Assembly: GCA_938024995.1 (NCBI GenBank)
Contig: CALJDU010000060.1
Coordinates: 1 to 59,360, forward strand
Direction of reading: 5' to 3'
DNA length: 59,360 bases
From: an uncultured bacterium
GTDB taxonomy: Bacteria; Myxococcota_A; Polyangia; Polyangiales; Houyiibacteriaceae
The notes beneath the pieces were generated by a model that worked only from the letters and a program-made list of their open reading frames with translations, was not told the origin of the DNA and did no database searches. Positions 44,513 through 53,777 of the stretch are shown piece after piece. Position 1 is the first letter of the stretch, and every line of letters starts with the position of its first letter. Position numbers and translations under genes: made by a program.

Positions 44513-45145
44513 GTGACGCCCCCGATCGCGCTCGTGCTCATCGTGTTCCTCGCGGGGTGTCATCACGGCCTCTTGCTGCCGCGAGCGCCCCTCCGCCCAG
44601 CAGACGCCATCGTCGTTCTCGGCAATCGGCCTCCGGTAGACGCGGACGGTCAGGTCCGCGAAGAGACCGCGACGCGGGTGCGGCAAGGGGTCGCGCTCTA
44701 CGAACGTGGGCTCGCCCCGCTCCTCGTGATGACGGGCGGCGCGGACCGTAGCGGCAACGTCGAAGCGCTTGTCATGCGTGACCTCGCCATATCGCTCGGC
44801 GCGGCGCCGGAGCATGTCCTCATCGAGCCCACCGCGCGGGACACCGTGGACAACGCAGAGCGATCCGTCCGTTTGCTTTGCGAGGAGCAGTCCCCACCAT
44901 GCATGCCGCGCGTCATCATCGTGAGCGCTCCCACGCACCTCAGACGGGCACGCCAGCTCTTCCGTTGTGCGGGCGCGATTCCGCAGGTCTCCGCCGCCGG
45001 TCCGCCGCGAAGTGCGAGCAGCCGACGCCGATCCGTCGCGCTCGAAGCGGGAGCCCAGGTGGCGTACGGCTTCCGCGATCCTTGCCGCGCGATGGAGCGC
45101 CGCGCGCGAATGCGGACCCGCGCCCCGATTCCGCTTCAAAATTAG
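44513..45145 (+). CDS. YdcF/DUF218-type protein
   Basis: About 210 residues. The GTG at 44513 begins a lipoprotein-like signal (IALVLIVFLAGC) and avoids overlap with the divergent gene; an ATG at 44435 is possible. DUF218 motifs are present: ADAIVVLGN, VMTGGADRS, the ARDTVDNAERS segment and IIVSAPTHLRRARQLF. Family members include ElyC and SanA, involved in envelope integrity and lipid-carrier metabolism. An unusual point is a lipoprotein signal instead of membrane helices. Confidence 0.82.
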   Translation: MTPPIALVLIVFLAGCHHGLLLPRAPLRPADAIVVLGNRPPVDADGQVREETATRVRQGVALYERGLAPLLVMTGGADRSGNVEALVMRDLAISLGAAPEHVLIEPTARDTVDNAERSVRLLCEEQSPPCMPRVIIVSAPTHLRRARQLFRCAGAIPQVSAAGPPRSASSRRRSVALEAGAQVAYGFRDPCRAMERRARMRTRAPIPLQN

Positions 45146-45168
45146 GCGACGCATGCCATGCTCCACGC

Positions 45169-48100
45169 ATGTCGCTCGCTCACTTCGCTTGGCCCGCATC
45201 TCGCGCCCTCTCGCGTTCCCTCCTGGTGCTTCTCCCCGTGCTCGCTGGGTGTCTAGGGGACTCGCTCCCGGATGGTCACCGAGATACGCCGCTGGGGAGC
45301 GGACCGCGCATTGTCTGGGACCTGGGCGCCGAGCCGCTGCCGGAGCTGCCCCTGCCGAACGACGTCGCGACCTACCCCGATCCCGATTCACCGACGGGCC
45401 TGCGTCTTAACGTCAGCACCATCGCGCCAACGCACTATGAACGAACCACGCGCGGCAACTTCGATCGCCTGGACGGCTGGGGGACCTATGCGCCGATCTC
45501 GATTCCCTTCGAGGAGCACATCGACCTTCGCGAGCTGATGGCGCGCCAGGGCGGGACGAGCGCGGCGTTCTCGGAGGAAGCGTTCGGCCGTCACGCGATT
45601 TACCTCATCAATATGACGACCGGCGTGCCGGTCCCGATCGACATCAACCACGGGAACTTCCAGTTCGCCCTCGACACCGATGGCGGCTTCTTCGATCACG
45701 ACCGTCACTTCGGGCGGAGCAACCTGCTCTTCGAGGATCGCTTCGAGGACACCAACCGCAACGGGGTGCTCGATCCCGGCGAGGACCTTGATTACGACGG
45801 CGTGCTCGATGAGCCGAACACCTTCTCCGGGTTGACGCCTCCGGAGGACCCGGCCGAGCTCGTCGATGAGATGACCTGGTTCTATGAGCGCGAGACCAAG
45901 ACGCTCATCCTCAAGCCGGTGCTGCCGCTCGAAGGCGGGACCGAGTACGCCGTGGTCGTCACCGATCGCTTGGTGGATGAGCGTGACGAACCCGTGCGCT
46001 CGCCCTTCCCGACGATTCATCATTTCTCGCAGAAGGACTCGCTCGATCCGCTGCCCTCCATCTTCTCGTCCCGGCCGGCGCTCTACGGCGATCTCGCGAG
46101 CCGCGGGTTTGATGGCGTCGCCTTTGCCTGGACCTTCACGACCCAGACCGTCACCCAGGACCTGACCGCGATTCGCGATGGCCTCTATGGTCGCGGCCCG
46201 CTCTCGCGCTTGAGCGAAGAGTTCCCGACCGACTACGCGCCTGCGCCAGCGCAAGGCGGAAACGAAAGACGCGTCACCTGCCCAGACGTCGGCGGCGGCT
46301 ACATGATGGCGCCCGCGGAGCAGTTCGTCTCGGCCCTCGAGAGCGTGCTGGAGCTCGGGTTCAGCCTCGACGCCGCGCAGGCCGCGGTCGTGATCGAGCC
46401 GTACAAAAACCTCAGCCATGTCGTCGTGGGCTTCTTCGACTCACCGTACTTTCTGGGTGACCCGAACGAGACCGACCTCAACGAGACGTTCCAGCTCAAC
46501 CGCGTCACCGGCGAGGCCCGCATCGACCGCGAGACGATCGCGTTCATGATGCTCGTCCCCAAGGACAGCGAAACGCAGCAGCAGCCCTTTCCCGCGGCCA
46601 TCTACGTCCACGGGTACGGGAGCGCCCACGCCGAGCCGCTTCCCTATGGCGGCTTCATCACGCAAAACGACATGGCGGGCGTCGTCATCAACGCCGAGGA
46701 TCATTCGCTCGGGCTCGACCGGATCTTGTCGGCGGCGATTGAGTCGCTCTTTGAGCAGAAGTGTCTCCTACCGCTCGCCCAGGCCCTTCAACACGGACGC
46801 GCGCACGACATTAACGGAAACGGCGTCGAAGACTCCGGCGCGAACTTCTGGACCGCGTATGTCTTCCATACGCGCGACGTCGTGCGGCAGACCATCGTCG
46901 ACCACATCCAGCTCGTCCGGCTCCTCCGCTCGTTCGACGGCCGCCTCGCGAACCCGACGGAGTTTGCCGATGGACTCAACGGGGAGCCGACTATCTACGA
47001 CGCGCTCGCGCACAGCGACGAGGGAGACATCGCGGGCGACTTTGATGGAGACGGTCGCGTGGACGTCGGCGGTCCGGGGACCGGGATCTTCTTCAGCGGC
47101 GGGTCGTTGGGAGGGATCATGACCGGCATCATGGCTGCCGTGGAGCCCTCGGTGACCGCCGCGGCTCCGATCGTCGGCGCCGGCGGCTTGATCGATGTCG
47201 GCATTCGCTCGGACAACGGCGGCGTCATCAACGCGATGCATCTCCGGATGATGGGTCCGTTCGTCTCGACCCGCTTCGTGACGGAGGACCTGGATCCGAA
47301 CTCTGCCTGCGCCGTAGGGGACATCTCGTTGCGCTTCCTCTCAACCGAACGCGCACGCCGAACCCATACCGAGTTCGCGTGTGCACCCGCGGACCTCCTC
47401 GACGAGGACGACGTTATCGTCGTGCACAACCTCCGCTCCGGTGAGCGATCCTGTGCAGGCGCGACCGATCGCCAGCCCGGCGCGTACCGCGTCGCCTTTG
47501 CCGCGGACGCGGACGACGAGGTGCGCGTCGAGATTCACCAGGACGCGGTCGACAGCTTTGACTTCGCGAACTGCCAAGGTGGAGACGCCTTCCGGACCAT
47601 CCAGACCTGGGAGTCGGGGTCCGGATCCGGCGACGGGACCTGCTCTAACTGCGGCGCGTACCAGCAGACGCGCTGGAGCGTGGGCGACACCTTGGTCTCG
47701 CCTGGCACCGGCTTCGGCAACGAGCGGCAGACGCCCGACCTCCGTCGGCTCTTCATGCTCGCGCAGATCGCGATCGAAGACGGTGACCCGATCAACTACG
47801 CGAAGCACGTCATCCTCGAGCCGAAGACAGCCGAAGACGTCGAACCGCACCCGCGCAACCTCTTCGTGATCAACTCGATCGGAGATCAGAACGTCCCGCT
47901 CAGCGCGGGTAACGCCTACGCCCGGGCCGCGGGAGTGCTCCCCTTCCTCCCGCCCGATGCGCCCAACGAGTATCGCGACTTCCGCGCGCCCGCGTCGTTC
48001 CAGGCGCGCTATCCCGGTTTCGCGTCGCCCAACGACCTCCTCATCGGCTTCCACGTCCTCGAAGGCGTGGATCGCTTCGAGCGGCACCCGGACATCGTCG

Positions 48101-48522
48101 GTGGCGAACACTTCCTCTACGACGTCGACGTGCTCGCCGAGGGTCGCTTTCGCTTCCAACCCGACGGCCGACACCAGAGCGTCGCGGCGGACGCCTTGTC
48201 CTATCCGCGGCTCGACGATCCGCTTCGCTGGTCACGACAGACCCGCGCGATGCAGAGCAACGACGACGATGTCTGGAACCCAGCTCCGGGTGGAAACATC
48301 TCCGGCCTGCTCAACCACTACGTGATCCCGAACGGCGTCCACGGCTTCGATGAGATCGTCTACGATCCGAAGCTCCCCTTCGACGCGAGCCAGTACCTCT
48401 TCAACTTGCTCATCCGCTACGGCTACACGCAAGGGCGGGATATCCGCTACCTCACCGATCCGAACTTCCACCACTGCCTGGAAGACAGCACCTGCAGCTG
48501 GCACCTCGCGCGCTCGCGATGA
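45169..48522 (+). CDS. Large lipoprotein with alpha/beta-hydrolase (lipase-like) domain
   Basis: 1117 residues from the ATG at 45169 (signal LLVLLPVLAGC). The N-terminal half resembles the beta-rich N-terminus of bacterial virulence-factor lipases. Several Ca-binding-like loops are present (DTNRNGVLDPGEDLDYDG, DINGNGVEDSG, DFDGDGRVDVGG). An esterase-type nucleophile elbow, FSGGSLGG (Ser about 646), follows IYVHGYGSAHAEP. A late HGFDE may carry the catalytic His and the acid may lie near VINSIGDQNVPLS. It is probably a surface esterase or lipase; the substrate is unknown. It lies 23 bases after the YdcF-type gene. Confidence 0.82.
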   Translation: MSLAHFAWPASRALSRSLLVLLPVLAGCLGDSLPDGHRDTPLGSGPRIVWDLGAEPLPELPLPNDVATYPDPDSPTGLRLNVSTIAPTHYERTTRGNFDRLDGWGTYAPISIPFEEHIDLRELMARQGGTSAAFSEEAFGRHAIYLINMTTGVPVPIDINHGNFQFALDTDGGFFDHDRHFGRSNLLFEDRFEDTNRNGVLDPGEDLDYDGVLDEPNTFSGLTPPEDPAELVDEMTWFYERETKTLILKPVLPLEGGTEYAVVVTDRLVDERDEPVRSPFPTIHHFSQKDSLDPLPSIFSSRPALYGDLASRGFDGVAFAWTFTTQTVTQDLTAIRDGLYGRGPLSRLSEEFPTDYAPAPAQGGNERRVTCPDVGGGYMMAPAEQFVSALESVLELGFSLDAAQAAVVIEPYKNLSHVVVGFFDSPYFLGDPNETDLNETFQLNRVTGEARIDRETIAFMMLVPKDSETQQQPFPAAIYVHGYGSAHAEPLPYGGFITQNDMAGVVINAEDHSLGLDRILSAAIESLFEQKCLLPLAQALQHGRAHDINGNGVEDSGANFWTAYVFHTRDVVRQTIVDHIQLVRLLRSFDGRLANPTEFADGLNGEPTIYDALAHSDEGDIAGDFDGDGRVDVGGPGTGIFFSGGSLGGIMTGIMAAVEPSVTAAAPIVGAGGLIDVGIRSDNGGVINAMHLRMMGPFVSTRFVTEDLDPNSACAVGDISLRFLSTERARRTHTEFACAPADLLDEDDVIVVHNLRSGERSCAGATDRQPGAYRVAFAADADDEVRVEIHQDAVDSFDFANCQGGDAFRTIQTWESGSGSGDGTCSNCGAYQQTRWSVGDTLVSPGTGFGNERQTPDLRRLFMLAQIAIEDGDPINYAKHVILEPKTAEDVEPHPRNLFVINSIGDQNVPLSAGNAYARAAGVLPFLPPDAPNEYRDFRAPASFQARYPGFASPNDLLIGFHVLEGVDRFERHPDIVGGEHFLYDVDVLAEGRFRFQPDGRHQSVAADALSYPRLDDPLRWSRQTRAMQSNDDDVWNPAPGGNISGLLNHYVIPNGVHGFDEIVYDPKLPFDASQYLFNLLIRYGYTQGRDIRYLTDPNFHHCLEDSTCSWHLARSR

Positions 48523-48531
48523 TCAAGGCTG

Positions 48532-49767
48532 CTAGAACAGCCAGAAGCGCTTCTTGGGAAATCGCTCCAGCGCGTTTCGCAGGAAGGGCTGAAGCGCCTC
48601 AGCTTCCGCGCTGCCTCGAAGCTGCTTGAGCGCGCGGAGGGCTTCCTTTGATTCAGGCTGCAAGCGCTTGAGGATGTAGCGCTTCGCGAACCGGCTGACG
48701 GGTCGCGGGGGCGCGCCTCCTCTCCGAGCGTTGTGCTCAGCGGGAGCGAGCGCGTCGCGGAGAATCGCCCCGACGCGCGCAGCGTGTTCAGGATGTGCGG
48801 AGAGCACCATAGCGACCTCCTCCCGCGTGCTTAGATCAAGCTGACGGACGAGGAGCGCGAGGTCCACATTGTGAAGCGCGCGGTCGAGGTCGGCGGAGGT
48901 CGGCCTCTCTGGCGCGTCTGGAACGCTCTTCGAGAGGCCGCGCAGACGCGCGAGCGTTTCCCGCGCGATCGGTGAGGTCGGCGCGTGCTGAAGCCGGAAG
49001 TGGGTGAGCGCGCCCGCGAGGCGGGCGAGCGCGACCGAACGGCTCTCCTCCGCGCGCTCCGTGATTTGGAGCGCGACGGTCTCCAGCCGGGCGCTTGGCT
49101 CCACCCCGGTCTCTTGCTCGTGGGCCGCCGCGACCGCCTCGCCGACCGGTCTCCCGACGGCTGTCAGCGAGGCGCGATAGGGAGTCTCGAGCTGAAAGTG
49201 GAAGGTCTCGAACACCGCGCCCGACGACCAGAACATGGTCCCGGAGTGGTCCTTCCACCGAAGCGTCTCTTCTCCCCAGGCCGCCCATCGATGGATCTCG
49301 TGGTCCTTGCAAACCCCACCAATGAACGGACCGCGCCGAAAGTACTCCAGCGAGACCGGGGAGCAGAGCACCGCGATCGCGTCGTTGGTCGGGTCTCCGT
49401 CGCGAAGCGCGCCACGCTCCTCCGACCCTAAGTAGGCATGGAGCTGCTCCACCGCGTCTTGGATGTCCGCGAGATGCGGAAAGAGCTCCGCCGCCACGCG
49501 GGCGGACGGCTCCCGCTCGAAGAGCCCCACTCCGTGGAGATCGATCAAAAACGCCTGCCGCGCTTCATCGCGAATCCGGACATCGTCGCCTTGAAGATCT
49601 TGCTCCGGCACCGCGAGCGCTTGTGCGCGGACCTCGAGCTCCTTGAGCCGCGCCTCGTCCGCGTCCGAGAGCGCCGTGAAGTCGAGCGGGCGTAGTGGGA
49701 GCGCAGCCGCCCAGGCGAAGAGTGCCTCGCGCTGCTCGAAGAGGTTCGTTTCGTTCGGCGACTCCAT
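48532..49767 (-). CDS. Hypothetical protein, 411 residues
   Basis: Family not recognised. Cytoplasmic, no signal or membrane helix. The N-terminal third is helical. The middle (LEYFRRGPFIGGVCKDHEIH, WGEETLRWKDHSG) is more mixed and may hold a domain with conserved Trp/His. The C-terminal third is helical with Arg/Lys-rich ends (RFAKRYILKRLQPESKEALR). Codon use matches the neighbours, so it is taken as a real gene. It is convergent with the large lipase-like lipoprotein, 9 bases apart. Confidence 0.7.
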   Translation of the reverse strand: MESPNETNLFEQREALFAWAAALPLRPLDFTALSDADEARLKELEVRAQALAVPEQDLQGDDVRIRDEARQAFLIDLHGVGLFEREPSARVAAELFPHLADIQDAVEQLHAYLGSEERGALRDGDPTNDAIAVLCSPVSLEYFRRGPFIGGVCKDHEIHRWAAWGEETLRWKDHSGTMFWSSGAVFETFHFQLETPYRASLTAVGRPVGEAVAAAHEQETGVEPSARLETVALQITERAEESRSVALARLAGALTHFRLQHAPTSPIARETLARLRGLSKSVPDAPERPTSADLDRALHNVDLALLVRQLDLSTREEVAMVLSAHPEHAARVGAILRDALAPAEHNARRGGAPPRPVSRFAKRYILKRLQPESKEALRALKQLRGSAEAEALQPFLRNALERFPKKRFWLF

Positions 49768-49818
49768 AGGCCTACGATACGCGACGTCGCACAGAATCTC
49801 CCGGGAACAGCGCGTACG

Positions 49819-49890
49819 CGCAGCCCGAGCAGCGAACGCTGGCGTGAATCCGCCAAAGGCGGAGAGGGGGCGCGACTAGCCCCAAAGAAA
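49819..49890. repeat. Dispersed two-hairpin repeat module, copy 3
   Basis: AGCGAACGCTGGCGTGAA, then hairpin TCCGCC-AAA-GGCGGA (49849-49863) and hairpin GGGGC/GCCCC around CGCGACTA (49867-49883), followed by an A-rich tail. It is nearly identical to copy 4, which starts directly after it. Confidence 0.8.
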
Positions 49891-50040
49891 ATGAGCAAGC
49901 GACGTGGTGACGCGAGGAGATGGGGAGCGAAGCGACCGGTCGAGGAGCGGCGCGCACTTCGCGCGCAGCCAGAGCGGAGCGAACGATGGGGGTGAATCCG
50001 CCAAAGGCGGAGAGGGGGCGCGACTAGCCCCCAAGAAAAA
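49888..50040. repeat. Dispersed two-hairpin repeat module, copy 4 (full-length)
   Basis: About 150 bases alignable with copy 2: ATGAGCAAGCGACGTGG, AGCGAAGCGACCGG, hairpin GCGCG-CACTT-CGCGC, GCGAACGATGGGGGTGAA, hairpin TCCGCC-AAA-GGCGGA (49997-50011), hairpin GGGGGC/GCCCCC (50014-50032), A-rich end. It fills most of the spacer between two divergently transcribed genes together with copy 3; no ORF is supported in 49768-50085. Confidence 0.8.
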
Positions 50041-50085
50041 TTGGATTTCGGGAGAGGAAGCCGAGCGCCGGCGTATCCTCTCGAC

Positions 50086-51255
50086 GTGGGCGAGACGATC
50101 GAAAAAATCGAGCTCTTCTTTCAGGAGCAACCATCGGACAAGGTCTACTTCGCGGCGATCGTGAAGAACGGGGAGACCTACGACGTGCCGGTGGAATGGG
50201 GGCGTCGCGGCAAATCGCTGCGAACGGGGAGCAAAGCGCTCGGGGTCACGCTGGCGGAGGCCAAGAAGGCTTACGACAAGGTCGTCCGCCAGAAGATGAA
50301 GAAGGGGTACGAGCCCTGGACCGAAGAGAACATCCCTGCCGAGGTCGCGCCCGAAGAGGGACAAGGCTCCGCGAGCAAAGCCGGCGTGCACAAACGCGCG
50401 AAGGTCGGGCTCGCCGCCCAGTTGCTTAACCCGGTCGACGACGATGACGTGATCGACCTGATCGACGATGACGCCTTCGTCGCGCAGCAGAAGCTCGACG
50501 GGAAGCGCCTCATCGTGCACGTGCGCGATGAGGGGCTGTTGGCGACCAACCGAAGCGGCCAGGAAACGAGCCTCCCCTCGAAGGTCGCGAACACGATCGC
50601 GCGCGCGGTCAAAGATGGGGACGTGCCGGTCGGGACGATCCTCGACGGCGAGCTCTGCGCCGCGCCCGAGGTCTACTGGGTGTTCGACCTGCTCGCGCTA
50701 GGCGACGAGACCGAAGTGCGCGAAGAGGAGTATGTCGATCGCTACGATCGACTCGAGGGCTACCTCCCGCTCGGGAAGAACATCAAGCTCGTGCCGATCG
50801 CGTACGAGAGCGACGAGAAGCAAGCCCTCTTTGATCGCTTGATGGCGCAGAACGCCGAGGGGATCGTTTTCAAGCAGGCGGACGCGCCGTACGCCGCGGG
50901 GCGACCGAGCTCGGGCGGAACGCAGCTCAAGCACAAGTTCGTGAAGAGCGCGGACGTCGTGCTGATCAAGAACGCGGGCAACGCTTACCAAATGGCGGTC
51001 TTCGATCCTGACGAGACCGACGAAGCGCTCCGCGAGATCGGCAAGGTGTTCGCAGGAACGACCGACGCGACGCGCGAGACGATCGACGCGGCGCTCAAAG
51101 CGGGCGAGACCCCGGTCGCGGAGGTTCGCTATCTCTACGCGACCGATTCGGACAATCTCTATCAACCGGTGTTCGTACGTCTGCGAGAGGACAAGCCGCC
51201 GGAAGCGTGTCTGCTCACTCAGCTCATCTACACGGATCGCTCCGTCGCCGATTGA
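50086..51255 (+). CDS. WGR-domain ATP-dependent DNA/RNA ligase-like protein
   Basis: 389 residues from the GTG at 50086; a TTG at 50041 would extend into the repeat. Residues about 5-80 form a WGR domain (VPVEWGRRGKSLRTGSK), a DNA-end-binding module known from PARPs. A covalent nucleotidyltransferase domain follows with motif I AQQKLDGKR (Lys about 136), motif III-like YWVFDLLALG, ILDGELC, and EGIVFKQADAPYAAG followed by LKHKFVKS. Together they predict a stand-alone ATP-dependent ligase recruited to breaks by WGR rather than by Ku or LigD. The LRR-like gene starts 2 bases later. Whether it is fully active cannot be judged; no OB-fold was located with certainty. Confidence 0.85.
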   Translation: MGETIEKIELFFQEQPSDKVYFAAIVKNGETYDVPVEWGRRGKSLRTGSKALGVTLAEAKKAYDKVVRQKMKKGYEPWTEENIPAEVAPEEGQGSASKAGVHKRAKVGLAAQLLNPVDDDDVIDLIDDDAFVAQQKLDGKRLIVHVRDEGLLATNRSGQETSLPSKVANTIARAVKDGDVPVGTILDGELCAAPEVYWVFDLLALGDETEVREEEYVDRYDRLEGYLPLGKNIKLVPIAYESDEKQALFDRLMAQNAEGIVFKQADAPYAAGRPSSGGTQLKHKFVKSADVVLIKNAGNAYQMAVFDPDETDEALREIGKVFAGTTDATRETIDAALKAGETPVAEVRYLYATDSDNLYQPVFVRLREDKPPEACLLTQLIYTDRSVAD

Positions 51256-51256
51256 G

Positions 51257-52444
51257 GTGAGCGATCACCTCAAGAAGCTCCGCGCGCTTTTCGCGAGCGG
51301 GGACCGGGCGCGGCGGAAGCAGGGACTTGAACTCGCTCGCGCGGTAGATCGGACCGATGAGCTCGCGCGGAGCATGCTCGACGCGCGAGGTCGGTTCGCG
51401 CCCGACTGGTGGACGGAGGAACATCTCGCCCTGCTCGATTCTGTCGACCGGGAGCTCTGCCAAACGATCACAGGGTTCGGTTTTCCGATTCGATCCTCGC
51501 GCGATCTCGAACCGTTCATCGCGCGCTTTCCGAACCTGAACGAACTGTGGCTTGAGCGTCCTGAGTCCATCGCGCCGCTCGCTGAGCTCCCGCTGCGCTC
51601 GCTCATCGTTGACGTCTGTCCAGCCGGAGGCGACCTCACGCAGCTCCGCGCGCTTGATCACCTCATGGTCTCCTTCGAGCACGAGGACGTGCTCGTGTTG
51701 CCAGAGCAGCTGCTCTCGCTCGATGTTCGCAAAGGCCCAGTCGACCTGCGCTTACCCCGGCTGAAGACGCTCGCGCTTCGCGCGAACAACGCTGGCTTCG
51801 ACTACGCGCTCGACGCGCTCCCGGCGCTCTCCGAGATCACGGTCGGAAACGCGGAGCTGCTCAGCCAGATCCAGCAGCCTCTGGAGCGGGTAACCGCTTC
51901 CACGATTCACAATGACGCGCAGGCCGACCATCTGTTGGCGCTCGACGCGCGTCGGCTCCGGGTCGACGTGTGGAGACCGAGGTACGAGGACCGGGGCGCA
52001 CGCGCGCGCGCCGACGACCGTTTTGAGCACCTTGGTGTCCCCGGCGACGCGGACGCCTTCGCGCCGTTCTTTTCCGAGATGAGCTCCCTCAAAACGCTGT
52101 ACGTCAACGACAACGAGGTCACGTTTCCGTGGCCGCCGGGCGTGCTTCCCGCTCCTTCGCTCGCGCGGCGGATCCTCGGCGGACGGACTCGCTTCGATGG
52201 TCCGATGCCGGAGGGGGCAGAGGAGTACGAGCGTCTCGGCGCCGTCCACGCGCTTGACGGTGCGTATCCGAAGCTCCGGAAGATCCAGTTCATCAAGATC
52301 ATCCGCGAGCTTGCCGGGGTGCATCTCCTCTATGCGAAAGAGCTCTCGGAGGCCGTGAGCGACGGATGCGCGCGCTACCTGACCACGCGAGAGCGTGACG
52401 TTCTGGTCGTCGCTCGGTCCCGGGCACGAGAACAACATCGTTGA
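51257..52444 (+). CDS. LRR-like protein downstream of the WGR ligase
   Basis: 395 residues, GTG start 2 bases after the ligase stop, so probably cotranslated. The repeated Leu/Ile spacing (FPNLNELWLERPESIAPLAEL, PRLKTLALRANN, LPALSEITVGNAELL, MSSLKTLYVNDNEVTF) indicates leucine-rich-repeat-like units. An N-terminal helix (LKKLRALFASGDRARRKQGL) resembles the start of myxobacterial TIGR02996-type or LRR companions of WGR proteins. No catalytic motif. Likely a protein-protein partner of the ligase (inference). Confidence 0.72.
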   Translation: MSDHLKKLRALFASGDRARRKQGLELARAVDRTDELARSMLDARGRFAPDWWTEEHLALLDSVDRELCQTITGFGFPIRSSRDLEPFIARFPNLNELWLERPESIAPLAELPLRSLIVDVCPAGGDLTQLRALDHLMVSFEHEDVLVLPEQLLSLDVRKGPVDLRLPRLKTLALRANNAGFDYALDALPALSEITVGNAELLSQIQQPLERVTASTIHNDAQADHLLALDARRLRVDVWRPRYEDRGARARADDRFEHLGVPGDADAFAPFFSEMSSLKTLYVNDNEVTFPWPPGVLPAPSLARRILGGRTRFDGPMPEGAEEYERLGAVHALDGAYPKLRKIQFIKIIRELAGVHLLYAKELSEAVSDGCARYLTTRERDVLVVARSRAREQHR

Positions 52445-52541
52445 TAGTGGGCGCGCTCCACGAGCAGGGTTCGCCTTCGCGTCGCTCGAATCGGCAACAA
52501 GGACCTGTCACCCACGCGCGGCTGACGCTAACGTCCCGCCC

Positions 52542-53771
52542 ATGGACATCGGCGTCATCGGTTGCGGCTTCGCGGGTTCCGCGGCTGCGCTCTTCTTGGC
52601 GCGCGCCGGACACAAGGTCACGGCCTACGAAGCCGTCGACGATCCCCAGCCCGTCGGCGCCGGCATCATGTTGCAACCGTCCGGGATGGACGTGCTCGAC
52701 GCGCTGGGTCTCCTTGAGCCCGTACTGGAGCGCGGCGATCGCGTGAGCAGCCTCTTCGTCGAGCGCAGCAACGGCAAGAAGCTCCTCGACCTGCACTACG
52801 CGATGCTCGACGAGCGGCTCTTTGGGCTCGGGCTTCACCGCGGGGTTCTCTTTCAGACTCTCTTCGAGGCCGCGCAGCGCGAGACCGTCGACGTGCGCAC
52901 CGGGATCCGGATCACGCAGCGCGTCTACGAACACGATCGCGTCACGCTGATCGACGAACAAGGCGTTCGACACGGCGCCCATGAGGTCGTCATCGTGGCG
53001 GACGGTGCGCGCTCACAGGTGCGTGAACGCAACGCCGGGTACGCGATGGTCTCCCGCTACCCGTGGGGCGCGATGTGGGTCATCGCGGAGGACCCCGATG
53101 GCGTGTTCGACGGCGTGCTCTACCAGCGTGTGGAAGGCGCGCACAAGATGATCGGGCTCCTGCCGACCGGACGCGCCCCGCGACACATCGACAGCGACAC
53201 GGCAGACAACAACCTGGTGAGCCTCTTCGTGAGTATCCGCGCCGACCGTGAAGGAGAGCTACGCGCAGGTGGCCTCAAGCGCTTCCAGGAACAGGTCGTC
53301 TCGCTGATGCCTCGCGCGGAGCCCGTTGTCGCGCAGATCGAGAGCCTCGATCAGGTCCTCTTCGCGCCCTACTACGACGTCGTGATGTCGCGCTGGCACG
53401 ACGACGACCGAGTCGTGTTCATCGGGGACGCCGCGCACGCGACCAGTCCGCAGCTCGGTCAAGGGAGCAACCTCGCGCTCTGCGACGCGATGGCGCTCGC
53501 CCGCGCATTCGGAGAGTGCGAACGACCGGGACACGAGGCGCAGCCGCGCGAAGCGTTTCGGCGCTATCAGCGCGCGCGACGCGCACACCTCGCCTATTAC
53601 CAGCGAGCGACTCGGTGGCTCACACCCTTCTTTCAACACGACTCGCGGGCGCTCGGGACGCTCCGCGACGTCGGGATGCCGATCGCGGCCACCTTGCCCT
53701 TCGTCAAACGCGAGATGGTGCGATCGATGTGCGGAACGAAGACCTTCTTCGCCCTGCCCGGCGTGATCTGA
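52542..53771 (+). CDS. FAD-dependent aromatic-ring-hydroxylase-type monooxygenase
   Basis: 409 residues from the ATG at 52542 (VIGCGFAGSAAALFLARAG, FAD-binding GxGxxG). The DG motif (VVIVADGARSQVR) and the GD motif (VVFIGDAAHATSPQLGQGSN) are present, giving a complete PHBH-fold monooxygenase. The substrate is not predictable; UbiH-like, salicylate-like and antibiotic-tailoring enzymes share these features. It may lie downstream of the LRR-like gene but is about 100 bases away. Confidence 0.9.
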   Translation: MDIGVIGCGFAGSAAALFLARAGHKVTAYEAVDDPQPVGAGIMLQPSGMDVLDALGLLEPVLERGDRVSSLFVERSNGKKLLDLHYAMLDERLFGLGLHRGVLFQTLFEAAQRETVDVRTGIRITQRVYEHDRVTLIDEQGVRHGAHEVVIVADGARSQVRERNAGYAMVSRYPWGAMWVIAEDPDGVFDGVLYQRVEGAHKMIGLLPTGRAPRHIDSDTADNNLVSLFVSIRADREGELRAGGLKRFQEQVVSLMPRAEPVVAQIESLDQVLFAPYYDVVMSRWHDDDRVVFIGDAAHATSPQLGQGSNLALCDAMALARAFGECERPGHEAQPREAFRRYQRARRAHLAYYQRATRWLTPFFQHDSRALGTLRDVGMPIAATLPFVKREMVRSMCGTKTFFALPGVI

Positions 53772-53777
53772 AGAGCC

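Noticed and set aside
365..50032. GGGGGC/GCCCCC hairpins as ordinary intrinsic terminators
   Set aside because: Two of four copies lie between divergent gene starts, and a clean T-run after the stem is missing; treated as a repeat family, with termination only possible at copies 1 and 2.
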